Assembly: GCF_000215705.1 (NCBI RefSeq)
Contig: NC_015677.1
Span: 1,066,001-1,130,000 of the forward strand
Reading direction: 5' to 3'
Length of the DNA: 64,000 nt
Source of the DNA: Ramlibacter tataouinensis TTB310
GTDB taxonomy: Bacteria; Pseudomonadota; Gammaproteobacteria; Burkholderiales; Burkholderiaceae_C
Below the pieces are notes generated by a model that made no database searches, had not been told where the DNA came from, and saw only the letters and a program-made list of their open reading frames with translations. Shown one piece after another: positions 57,131-64,000 of the stretch. Each line of letters begins with the position of its first letter. Positions within the stretch are counted from its first letter, which is position 1. Made by a program: the position numbers and the translations under genes.

Positions 57131-58467
57131 GGCTGCCGCTCCTGCGCAGCCCGGGGCTGCGCCGCGCCGCCGCACAGGCCGAAGTGGCGCCTGTGCACGC
57201 TGGCGATGCTGGCGAAGAAGCGCGACATCGAGAAGCGTTGCTCGTACAGCGCGCGCCCGTTGCGTTCCAGCCGCTCGCGCAGCTGCGTGTCACGCAGCAC
57301 GTCGGCCAGCCCCTGCGCGATCGCCGGCGCGTCGCCGGGCTTGACGAAGCGCGCGTTCAGGCCGTCGCTCAGCACGTGCGGGATCTCGCCCACCGGCGTG
57401 CAGACCACGGCCACGCCGTGGGCCAGGGCCTCCAGGATGGCCAGGGGCAGGCCCTCGTCGTAGGAGGGCAGCACCAGCACGTCGGCCTGGGCCAGCAGGG
57501 CGGCCACCTGGTCCTGGTCGGCCCAGCCCTCGAAGCGCACGCGCTCGCCCAGGCCCAGGCGGTCGGCCATGGAGCGGTAACCGGCCACGTCGCCGCCGCC
57601 GGCGAAGGTGGCCACCAGCGGCACGTCGGCCAGCGCCGGCTGGGCCAGGGCGCGCAGCAGGTCCGACACGCCCTTGCGCTCGGACAGGTTGCCCACGAAC
57701 AGCACGCGCTGCACCGCCTGGGGGGTGCGCCGAGCCGCGCGCGGCTCGGGAACGCCGTTGATCACGATCTCCACCCGCTGCGGCGGCACCTTCAGCTCGT
57801 TCATCACGAACTCGGCCGAGGTCTTGCCCAGCACCACCACGCTGTCCGGCAGCGAGAACGCCCAGCGCACCAGCGCCTGCGCCGGGGCCGGGAAGGCGCG
57901 ATAGCTGTGGTGCAGCTGCGCGGCGTGCAGGTGCAGCACCGACGGCAGGCCCAGGGCCTTGCAGGCCACCAGCACCGAGCTCTTGCGGAACAGGCTCAGG
58001 CGCTCGGCCATGTTCACGTGCACGCCGGCCAGCTGGCCGCTGGCACGCCCGCGCACCAGTTTGACCAGCGCGGACAGCAGCACCAGCAGCGAACGCGCGG
58101 GGCTGCCGCTGCCGCGCGTGTCCAGCGGCCGCAGCCGCGGGTTGTCGCCGGGCAGGCGGGCCTGCGACTGGATCAGGTAGTCCGCCACCTTGAACATGCC
58201 CCCGCCGATCGGCGTCCAGGGACAGGCGATGTAGATGAAGCGACGGGCGCCGGCTGCGGTGGCCGTCGGTGCCGGAGTGGACACGGGCACCTCAGGCATC
58301 GCCCCAGGAGGGTGCGGCGCCAGCGGCGACATGTCGGCCACCGACGGGCCGCCCGCCTGGGCCGGCTGCCCTTGGCGCAGCAAGCCTCGCACCAGGCCGG
58401 CGGTGTTGAAGCACCAGGAATACGCCGCATGGAAGCCGCGTTGCATCGAACGTTTGCGCACCGTCAT
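57127..58467 (-). CDS. GT4 glycosyltransferase with a duplicated GT2 tail at its N-terminus
   Basis: 446 residues from the ATG at 58465-58467. The catalytic part starts near residue 75 (RRFIYIACPWTPIGGGMFKVADYLI) and has the GT4 B-domain features VLFVGNLSERKGVSDLLRAL, FEGWADQDQVAALLAQADVLVLPSYDEGLPLAILEALAHG. The first 30 residues (VRKRSMQRGFHAAYSWCFNTAGLVRGLLR) are instead homologous to the C-terminal end of the GT2 at 59556-60647 (LRKRSMERGLYSVVSWCFNAVGLLRGLFR). A linker rich in proline and alanine joins the two. Internal ATGs at 58332 and 58299 could be the true start of the GT4 itself; no start has a well-placed ribosome site. Confidence 0.8.
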   Translation of the reverse strand: MTVRKRSMQRGFHAAYSWCFNTAGLVRGLLRQGQPAQAGGPSVADMSPLAPHPPGAMPEVPVSTPAPTATAAGARRFIYIACPWTPIGGGMFKVADYLIQSQARLPGDNPRLRPLDTRGSGSPARSLLVLLSALVKLVRGRASGQLAGVHVNMAERLSLFRKSSVLVACKALGLPSVLHLHAAQLHHSYRAFPAPAQALVRWAFSLPDSVVVLGKTSAEFVMNELKVPPQRVEIVINGVPEPRAARRTPQAVQRVLFVGNLSERKGVSDLLRALAQPALADVPLVATFAGGGDVAGYRSMADRLGLGERVRFEGWADQDQVAALLAQADVLVLPSYDEGLPLAILEALAHGVAVVCTPVGEIPHVLSDGLNARFVKPGDAPAIAQGLADVLRDTQLRERLERNGRALYEQRFSMSRFFASIASVHRRHFGLCGGAAQPRAAQERQP

Positions 58468-58506
58468 CACCTTGGTATTTTGATTTCCTAAGCATTCATT
58501 CGTCCA

Positions 58507-59472
58507 TCACACCGGTTCCTGCGCGAAGCTGTCGGCGCTGCGCACGCGCCAGCTCTGCCACTTGGCGGCCCAGCTTCCGGGCATGAAGAGGGCCATCAGC
58601 GCGGTCAGCTGCCAACGCACGCTCCAGGAGCAATAGCGCGCCTCGATCAGCCGCTGCAATGCGCGCTTGCGGTCGCCCGCGGCCAGCGCCTCGCGCGCCA
58701 GCGTGATGTGGTACTGCGCCACGAACCACAGCGCAGAGTCGTGGTAGCGCGAGGGGATGGTCCCGTCCAGTGCCTGCTCGCGCATGCGCAGCACGAACGG
58801 CGGCGGCACCTGTCTGCACCCGAAAGACGACAGGCTGCCCGGAACGGATGCGCGCACCGTGGCGTAGCAGCCGTTGACCACGGCCACCGGCGCCTGGTCG
58901 CCCAGGCGGAACCACATGTCCAAGTCCTCGCCGTAGGACTCGCCCTCGACGAACCAGGTGGTCATCTGCATCAGCCGGGCCTTGCGCACCGCCACGCTGC
59001 TGCTGCACAGGGGCGTGTTCTTCATCCAGCGCAGCCGCAGGTCCTCGACCAGCTCGACCTCGCAGAACGGCTCCGGAACCGCCCAGGGCTCCAGCGGCAG
59101 GCCGGTGGGCTCGTACACCGTGCGATGGCGCGTGGCCAGCACGTCCGCCTCCGGGCAGGCGGCATGGGCGCGCGCCAGCGCGGCCAGGAACTCCGGGTGG
59201 TAGGCGTCGTCGGCATCCAGGAAGGCGACCCAGTCGCCGGTGGCCATGGCGATGCCGCGGTTGCGCGTGGCCGAGACACCGGCATTGTCCTGGCGCACGA
59301 TGCGCACCCGCGGGTCCGTCACGTGGGCCAGCGCGTCGGCGCCGCCGTCGGTGGAGCCGTCGTCGATCACGATCACCTCGTGCGGCGGCAAGGTCTGCGC
59401 CAAGACCGACTGGACGCCGCTTTGCACGAAGCGGGCCTTGTTGTAGAGGGGGATGACGACGGAGAACCTCAT
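58507..59472 (-). CDS. GT2 glycosyltransferase, paralog A
   Basis: 321 residues, GT-A fold. N-terminal MRFSVVIPLYNKARFVQ, nucleotide motif IVIDDGSTDGG, DxD-type motif FLDADDAYHPEF, and an acceptor loop GESYGEDLDMWFRLG. The middle (about residues 30-205) is almost identical to the paralog at 60644-61606, while the first 28 residues and the last 110 differ clearly. An in-frame upstream ATG near 59546 could add 25 residues, but MRFS is the natural GT2 start. 39 AT-rich bases separate it from the GT4 gene. Sugar specificity unknown. Confidence 0.88.
   Translation of the reverse strand: MRFSVVIPLYNKARFVQSGVQSVLAQTLPPHEVIVIDDGSTDGGADALAHVTDPRVRIVRQDNAGVSATRNRGIAMATGDWVAFLDADDAYHPEFLAALARAHAACPEADVLATRHRTVYEPTGLPLEPWAVPEPFCEVELVEDLRLRWMKNTPLCSSSVAVRKARLMQMTTWFVEGESYGEDLDMWFRLGDQAPVAVVNGCYATVRASVPGSLSSFGCRQVPPPFVLRMREQALDGTIPSRYHDSALWFVAQYHITLAREALAAGDRKRALQRLIEARYCSWSVRWQLTALMALFMPGSWAAKWQSWRVRSADSFAQEPV
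58871..59387. repeat. Near-identical block of the two GT2 paralogs, copy A
   Basis: Aligns with 61011-61521 with one six-base length difference and about ten to fifteen mismatches. The boundaries are sharp: sequence similarity falls abruptly on both sides. Confidence 0.85.
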
Positions 59473-59555
59473 GGACAGGCGGCAATCCTCGGCCGCGGCT
59501 GCCTGGGCAGCCGTCGGCACCTCGCCGTACAGCGGTGTTTCAGGCATTTTTCCGG

Positions 59556-60647
59556 TCACGAAGCGGAAAGGGAAGAACCGGCCGCGCCGATGGAGGCGTT
59601 CCTCGCCGCCACCTGGCCGGGTTCCTGCAGGACGCGGCTGGCGATGGGCGCGCGAGCATCCCGGCGCGGTCGGAACAGGCCACGCAGCAGGCCGACGGCA
59701 TTGAAGCACCATGACACCACGGAGTACAGCCCTCGCTCCATGGAGCGCTTGCGCAACGCCATCGCCAGCAACGGCAGCAGCAGCAGCGCGGCGAACAGCG
59801 CGGCGCCCACGCTTTCCGGAATCGGCCACAGGCCCGCGGTCAGCAGCAGGGCCCACCACACCCACACGGCCGTGTACAGCCGCAGCTCGCGCTGGTCGCG
59901 CAGCACCAGCCGCATCTGGGGTTTGCCGATCGCGCTGCGCACCAGTTCGCCCAGCCCGCAGATGTAGCCCGAGTTCCAGCGCCGCTTCAGCAGCTGGTAC
60001 GGCGGGGTTTCGTGGCCGTAGTGCGTGGCCGAGTCGACCGGCAGGCGCCACAGCTTCCAGCCCCGCGAGCGCAGCCGGATCCCCAGTTCGAACTCCTCGT
60101 AGCTGTGCAGGTTGCGGTCGGAAAAGTAACCGGCCTCCAGGATGGCGCGGCGGCGGTACAGGCCGCCGCTGTCCAGCCGGTCGACCTGGCCGGGCATGTG
60201 GTGCGGCTCCTGCACCTGGCGCAGGGCCCGCTCGCGGAACTCCAGGTTCTCGAGGTTGAGCTCGCGGATGTGGCCGCCCACGCCCGCCACCTCGGGATGC
60301 TGCGCCAGGAAGGTCAGCCCGTGCTCGAGGAAGCTGGGTACCAGCTTCATGTCGCCATCCAGGATGTAGACGTACTCCCCCAGCGAATGCTGGAAGCCCA
60401 GCTGCGGTCCGATGCCGCAGCAGCGCTCCTGCGCATCGGCCAGCTGTACGATGCGGATCGGGTAGCGCGAGGCCAGTTCCACCGTGCGGTCGGTCGAGCA
60501 GGAGTCGGCCAGCACCACCTCGCCGCCATACGGCTCCACCGCCTGGAGCGCGCTCTCGATGCAGCCGCAGATGTTGGCCTCCTCGTTCAGCGTCTTGATG
60601 ACCACCGAAACAAGACAGGAGCTGCTGGTCATGGATGACTGATTCAT
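59556..60647 (-). CDS. GT2 glycosyltransferase with C-terminal membrane helices
   Basis: 363 residues. GT-A domain: LVSVVIKTLNEEANICGCIESAL, VVLADSCSTDRTVELA, ILDGDMKLVPSF (DxD-like), VGGHIREL and SGGLYRRRAILEAGYF. After about residue 260 come one or two membrane helices (VWVWWALLLTAGLWPIPES, AALFAALLLLPLLAMAL) and the tail LRKRSMERGLYSVVSWCFNAVGLLRGLF that reappears at the N-terminus of the GT4 protein. Membrane-bound, extends the lipid-linked unit. The start (60645-60647) overlaps the stop of paralog B. The 83 bases before the next gene hold nothing visible. Confidence 0.87.
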   Translation of the reverse strand: MNQSSMTSSSCLVSVVIKTLNEEANICGCIESALQAVEPYGGEVVLADSCSTDRTVELASRYPIRIVQLADAQERCCGIGPQLGFQHSLGEYVYILDGDMKLVPSFLEHGLTFLAQHPEVAGVGGHIRELNLENLEFRERALRQVQEPHHMPGQVDRLDSGGLYRRRAILEAGYFSDRNLHSYEEFELGIRLRSRGWKLWRLPVDSATHYGHETPPYQLLKRRWNSGYICGLGELVRSAIGKPQMRLVLRDQRELRLYTAVWVWWALLLTAGLWPIPESVGAALFAALLLLPLLAMALRKRSMERGLYSVVSWCFNAVGLLRGLFRPRRDARAPIASRVLQEPGQVAARNASIGAAGSSLSAS

Positions 60648-61606
60648 TGCACCGGCTCCTGGGCGAACACCTCGGCGCTGCGCAGGCGCCAGCGCTGCCA
60701 CCGGTCGGCCACGCCCACCGGCATGAACAGCGCCATCGCCAGCGTCATCTGCCAGCGGCGGTTGAGCAGGCCACGGGGCGCCGCCATGAGCAGCCAGTGC
60801 AGGGCGCGCAGGCGCTGGCCCATGGACAGCGCCTCGCGCGCCAGCGAGACCTGATGCTGCGCCACGAACCACAGCGCGGATGCGCGGTGCCGCGCCGGGA
60901 TGCTGCCGTCCAGCGCCTGCTGGTGCATGCGCACCAGGAAGGGCGGCATGGTGTTGGGCCGGATGGACGAGAGGCTGCCGGGCACCGCGCTGCGCACCGT
61001 GGCGAACGGGCCGTTGACCACGGCCACCGGCGCCTGGTCGCCCAGGCGGAACCACATGTCCAGGTCCTCGCCGTAGGACTCGCCTTCGACGAACCAGGTG
61101 GTCATCTGCATCAGCCGGGCCTTGCGCACCGCCACGCTGCTGCTGCACAGGGGCGAGTTCTTCATCCAGCGCAGCCGCAGGTCCTCGACCAGCTCGACCT
61201 TGCAAAACGGGGTCGGCCAGGGCTCCAGCGGCAGGCCGGTGGGCTCGTACACCGTGCGGTAGCGCGTGGCCAGCACGTCGGCCTCCGGGCAAGCGGCATG
61301 GGCGCGCGCCAGCGCGGCCAGGAACTCCGGGTGGTAGGCGTCATCGGCATCCAGGAAGGCGACCCAGTCGCCGGTGGCCATGGCGATGCCGCGGTTGCGC
61401 GTGGCCGAGACACCGGCATTGTCCTGGCGCACGATGCGCACCCGCGGGTCCGTCACGTGGGCCAGCGCGTCGGCGCCGCCGTCGGTGGAGCCGTCGTCGA
61501 TCACGATCACCTCGTGCGGCGCCAGGCTCTGGGTCAGGGCGGAATGGACGGCGCCGGCGACGAAGCGCGACTTGTTGTACAGAGGGATGACGATCGAGAA
61601 TTTCAT
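60644..61606 (-). CDS. GT2 glycosyltransferase, paralog B
   Basis: 320 residues, same family as the gene at 58507-59472. N-terminus MKFSIVIPLYNKSRFVAGAVHSAL; DDGSTDGG; FLDADDAYHPEF; GESYGEDLDMWFRLG. The C-terminal third (PPFLVRMHQQALDGSIPARHRASALWFVAQHQVSLAREALSMGQRLRALHWLL) matches paralog A only moderately. Coupled by ATGA overlaps to both the ligase gene before it and the GT2 after it, so it is in the original operon frame, and paralog A is more likely the displaced copy. Confidence 0.88.
   Translation of the reverse strand: MKFSIVIPLYNKSRFVAGAVHSALTQSLAPHEVIVIDDGSTDGGADALAHVTDPRVRIVRQDNAGVSATRNRGIAMATGDWVAFLDADDAYHPEFLAALARAHAACPEADVLATRYRTVYEPTGLPLEPWPTPFCKVELVEDLRLRWMKNSPLCSSSVAVRKARLMQMTTWFVEGESYGEDLDMWFRLGDQAPVAVVNGPFATVRSAVPGSLSSIRPNTMPPFLVRMHQQALDGSIPARHRASALWFVAQHQVSLAREALSMGQRLRALHWLLMAAPRGLLNRRWQMTLAMALFMPVGVADRWQRWRLRSAEVFAQEPVQ
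61011..61521. repeat. Near-identical block of the two GT2 paralogs, copy B
   Basis: Partner of 58871-59387. It covers the catalytic centre of the glycosyltransferase, from IVIDDGS to the segment after the GEDLDMWF motif. Confidence 0.85.
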
Positions 61607-62958
61607 GAGGCGACTCCGTAGCGCATGGTCCTGCCTGCCGGCGCGGCGCGCCGCTCGGCGCTCGCAGCCGAGGCCAGCGTGACCAGCAGCAGCAGATGGT
61701 TGAACAGTTCGGTGCCGTAGCCGATCAGCCTCAGCGGCACTTCGGCGATCGACTGCAGGGCGATCGCCACCCACAACACCAGGCTCAGGCCACCGGTAGC
61801 ACGGGCATAGCGCAGCGACAGCACCAGCAGCACGCTCGCGTAGATGACCAGTGCGCCGGCGCCCACGCTGCCCGAGCGCGCGAGGTCGTCCATGAACTGG
61901 TTGTGCGCATGGGTGGCCTGGGGCATGCCGATGCTGGCGCGGTACACGTTGTCCCAGATGGTCAGGCCATAGCCGAACATCGGGTTGTTGCGCCACTCTT
62001 CCAGCGCGGCCTCCCAGATGCGGTCGCGTCCGGTCATGGACATCAGCTCGGCGCCTTCGCGGCTGCCGAGGAAGTCATCCAGCTGCCCCGAGGCGTTGCC
62101 CACGAGGATCCAGGTGCCCGCGGCCAGCACCACGGCGATGACGCCCAGGCAGACCAGCACGCCCAGGCCGCCGCCGCGGCGCGGATCGCTCATGCGCTGC
62201 CAGAAGCCGCCGCCCTGGCGCACCGCCAGCATGCAGGACGCGCACACCAGGAACGCCAGCCAAGCGGTCTTGGACTGTGCCAGGAACAGCACACCCAGCC
62301 CGAGCGCCCAGGCGCAGCGGTTGAGCCAGCGCCGCTGGAACGGCCGGCACCACAGCAGCAGCAGCGCGATCTGGGCCAGCATTCCCTGGGTCACCGGATG
62401 CGGCGTGAGGCCGCCGAAACGGGGCAGGCCGGGGATGAGTCCCTGCGAGTAGCCGACGTCCAGCACCAGGCGGATGTTGATGGGGATGAACAGCACACCG
62501 GCCAGCATCAGCACGAACAGCGCATTGCGCGCGCCGTCGAGGATGCGGTCACGCTCCTGAATGCCCACCAGGCAGGCGGCCGTGCCGATGGCCAGGCTGT
62601 AGATCAGGTCGTGGCTGATGGCGGGATGCGTTCCGAACACGGCCGGGATGCCGACCGTACCCAGCCAGTACAGCAGGAAGGACAGCAGCAGGATCACCGA
62701 GGGGGTGCGGCGGCCCAGCGAGAAGTGGTTGGCGATCTGCTCGGCCGACGCCAGCAGCAGCAGCAGCGAGATGCCGCGCTGCACCCAGGCGATCACCGTG
62801 GGGCGGGTCGGCTCGGCCACGGACTCCAGCTGGACATACAGCTGGGTCAGGTCGCGCCCGGATGCCAAGATGCTGACCGCGACGAAGAAAATGATGGCCT
62901 GGAAGACCAGGGGCAGCAGCCCCGACGAGGGCTTGTGTGCGGCCGGCTTCTTCATCAT
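61603..62958 (-). CDS. O-antigen ligase/polymerase-like membrane protein (Wzy type)
   Basis: 451 residues with about eleven helices and a large periplasmic loop near residues 290-350 that contains the Wzy_C pattern TGRDRIWEAALEEWRNNPMFGYGLT...QATHAHNQFMDDLARSGSVGAGALV (R/H pair typical of O-antigen ligases and polymerases). In an EPS unit with a Wzx flippase and Wzz-type EpsF it most likely polymerises the repeat units. The start (62956-62958) overlaps the flippase stop and its stop overlaps the next GT2 start, so translation is coupled on both sides. Confidence 0.85.
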   Translation of the reverse strand: MMKKPAAHKPSSGLLPLVFQAIIFFVAVSILASGRDLTQLYVQLESVAEPTRPTVIAWVQRGISLLLLLASAEQIANHFSLGRRTPSVILLLSFLLYWLGTVGIPAVFGTHPAISHDLIYSLAIGTAACLVGIQERDRILDGARNALFVLMLAGVLFIPINIRLVLDVGYSQGLIPGLPRFGGLTPHPVTQGMLAQIALLLLWCRPFQRRWLNRCAWALGLGVLFLAQSKTAWLAFLVCASCMLAVRQGGGFWQRMSDPRRGGGLGVLVCLGVIAVVLAAGTWILVGNASGQLDDFLGSREGAELMSMTGRDRIWEAALEEWRNNPMFGYGLTIWDNVYRASIGMPQATHAHNQFMDDLARSGSVGAGALVIYASVLLVLSLRYARATGGLSLVLWVAIALQSIAEVPLRLIGYGTELFNHLLLLVTLASAASAERRAAPAGRTMRYGVAS

Positions 62959-64000
62959 GGCTGTCCCTCCGGCTGGGGCGGCACCGGGCGCATGAAGGGC
63001 AGCACGCGGGCCAATGCGCCGCGGGCATGGCTGCCCAGCAGCTGCGGCACGCCCAGCAGCACCAGCAGGCCGGCCGCCAGGGCCGCCGCGCTGCCGGCCG
63101 ACAGCGACGCCGCCGGCAGGGTGTGCGGGGCCACAGCCCATTGCCCGGCCCACACTGCGCCGGCGCACAGGAGGCTCAGCAGCAGGCCGCGGGCGGCGAA
63201 CGGCAGCAGTTGCACCCAGCGCAGGTCCAGGGCGCGCAGGCCGGCCGCGACGATCATGACGGCGCGGGCCACGATGACGACGGCCGAGACGGCGGCGGCC
63301 GAGCGCAGGCCGCCCGGCGTCAGCAGCCACCAGGCCGGCAGCGCCAGGGCCAGCAACGGAAGCTGAAGCAGGGCCTCGTAGTGCCGGCGACCGGTGTTCC
63401 ACAGCACCGGCGTGGACAGGCCCCAGCAGGCCCAGGCGGGCAGGCACAGGAACATCAGGGCGAGCACCCAGGCCGACTCGGCCCAGGCCGGGCCGTACAG
63501 CATCTGCACCAAGTCGGACGCCAGCAGGGCCAGCACCACCGCCACCGGCGTGACCAGCACCAGCACGCAGGCCAGCACCATCAGCCAGGCCTGGGCCAGC
63601 CGCTGCGGTTCGCCGCTCATCTTCGCGCCCGAGGACAGGAAGGCCGGCTGCACGGCGCTGACCAGCAGCGTGTTGGGAATGGTCGACAGGTTGTAGGCCA
63701 GGGTGTACAGGCCCACCGCCTGGGCGTTGAGCACGCGGCCGATGATCACGCGGTCGATGTTGCCCAGCAGCCAGTTGACGATGTTGGTGACGAAGACGGT
63801 CTTGCCCGTGCCCAGCGCATCCGCGCCGCCGGCATGCCGCAGCAGCGGCCGCATCGGATGGCGTCGCACCCACAGGCCGCCGGCCAGCGTCACTGCCGCC
63901 TGCACCACGCAGGCCACGGCCAGCGCGTCGGCGCCCCAGCCGGCCAGTGCCAGCGGCACGCCCACCGCCAGGTAGCCGGCGGCGTAGGCGAGCAGCTGCA
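62955..64000 (-). CDS. Wzx-type oligosaccharide flippase, C-terminal part (cut by window edge)
   Basis: The reading frame is open to the right edge, so the N-terminus is missing; at least 348 residues are present. It shows repeated pairs of helices and the polysaccharide-biosynthesis signature LGTGKTVFVTNIVNWLLGNIDRVIIGRVLNAQAVGLYTLAYNLSTIPNTLL, as in WzxC/lipopolysaccharide flippases. It should move the lipid-linked repeat unit across the inner membrane. The V at 63965 is not the real start. First gene seen of the minus-strand unit; more EPS genes may lie to the right. Confidence 0.85.
   Translation of the reverse strand, partial: QLLAYAAGYLAVGVPLALAGWGADALAVACVVQAAVTLAGGLWVRRHPMRPLLRHAGGADALGTGKTVFVTNIVNWLLGNIDRVIIGRVLNAQAVGLYTLAYNLSTIPNTLLVSAVQPAFLSSGAKMSGEPQRLAQAWLMVLACVLVLVTPVAVVLALLASDLVQMLYGPAWAESAWVLALMFLCLPAWACWGLSTPVLWNTGRRHYEALLQLPLLALALPAWWLLTPGGLRSAAAVSAVVIVARAVMIVAAGLRALDLRWVQLLPFAARGLLLSLLCAGAVWAGQWAVAPHTLPAASLSAGSAAALAAGLLVLLGVPQLLGSHARGALARVLPFMRPVPPQPEGQP

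Noticed and set aside
55427..57463. Plus-strand frame of 678 codons opposite the GMC oxidoreductase
   Set aside because: Antisense shadow; repetitive valine/alanine/histidine/arginine composition and no domain.

Overview
The window is a GC-rich (about 70 percent by eye), densely packed chromosomal segment of a betaproteobacterium, most likely a member of the Comamonadaceae (Ramlibacter/Variovorax-like). The pointers are the folC-SPOR-cvpA-purF-metZ order, a prfB-pepN-fbp run, the EpsA/L/E/F/G exopolysaccharide genes named after the methanolan system, and a GCCCCCACGCTC...CCCCCGAGGGGGC-type repeat that I recall from that family. There is no ribosomal operon, phage, insertion sequence or CRISPR array. 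Family assignments come from reading the proteins; no database search was run.

Layout. 1-8.5 kb: housekeeping and hydrolytic genes (PHP phosphoesterase, pcp, ypfJ, rhlE, apaH, a CNNM/CBS membrane protein, a secreted GH5 glycosidase), then a 479-base gene-free gap and an unknown protein. 8.5-15.4 kb, mostly minus strand: tRNA-Thr, fbp, pepN, prfB with its programmed frameshift, a zinc-motif/Sel1 protein, an alpha/beta hydrolase. 15.4-20.3 kb: acyl-CoA synthetase carrying an in-frame repeat insertion, a Nei-type glycosylase, aldo/keto reductase, ybaK, plsY. 20.4-25.5 kb: complete branched-chain 2-oxoacid dehydrogenase operon bkdA1-bkdA2-bkdB-lpdV. 25.4-31.3 kb: EamA transporter, a frameshifted hybrid histidine kinase, MFS transporter, retropepsin-like protease, yajQ. 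31.3-37 kb: murB, argG, ppnP, an ECF sigma/anti-sigma pair, a glycine-zipper envelope protein, an ArsC-like protein. 37-43.7 kb: folC, SPOR protein, cvpA, purF, metZ, gltX, the last three translationally coupled. 43.8-46.2 kb: tRNA-Ala, tRNA-Glu, tRNA-Asp and a block of small unknown genes with a predicted PD-(D/E)XK nuclease.

46.2-64 kb is the accessory highlight: an exopolysaccharide locus of two convergent transcription units meeting at a hairpin near 54.3 kb. The plus-strand unit holds the LuxR-type regulator EpsA, a polyprenyl-phosphate glycosyl-1-phosphate transferase, the outer-membrane protein EpsL, the export protein EpsE, the Wzz-like EpsF, the tyrosine-kinase-like EpsG and a WecB/TagA/CpsF transferase. 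The minus-strand unit, read from the right edge, holds a Wzx-type flippase, an O-antigen-ligase-like polymerase, three family-2 glycosyltransferases, one GT4 glycosyltransferase, a GMC oxidoreductase and an NAD-dependent epimerase. Together they could build a lipid-linked repeat unit, flip, polymerise, control chain length and export it (Wzx/Wzy type). This unit shows a glycosyltransferase duplication with a nearly identical central block, and a GT4 protein whose N-terminus looks like the leftover tail of a duplicated GT2 gene.

I do not see a clearly new defence or mobile system. The most worthwhile leads are the rearranged exopolysaccharide unit, the repeat inserted in frame in the acyl-CoA synthetase, the MmcB-like nuclease next to tRNA-Asp, and the frameshifted sensor kinase.
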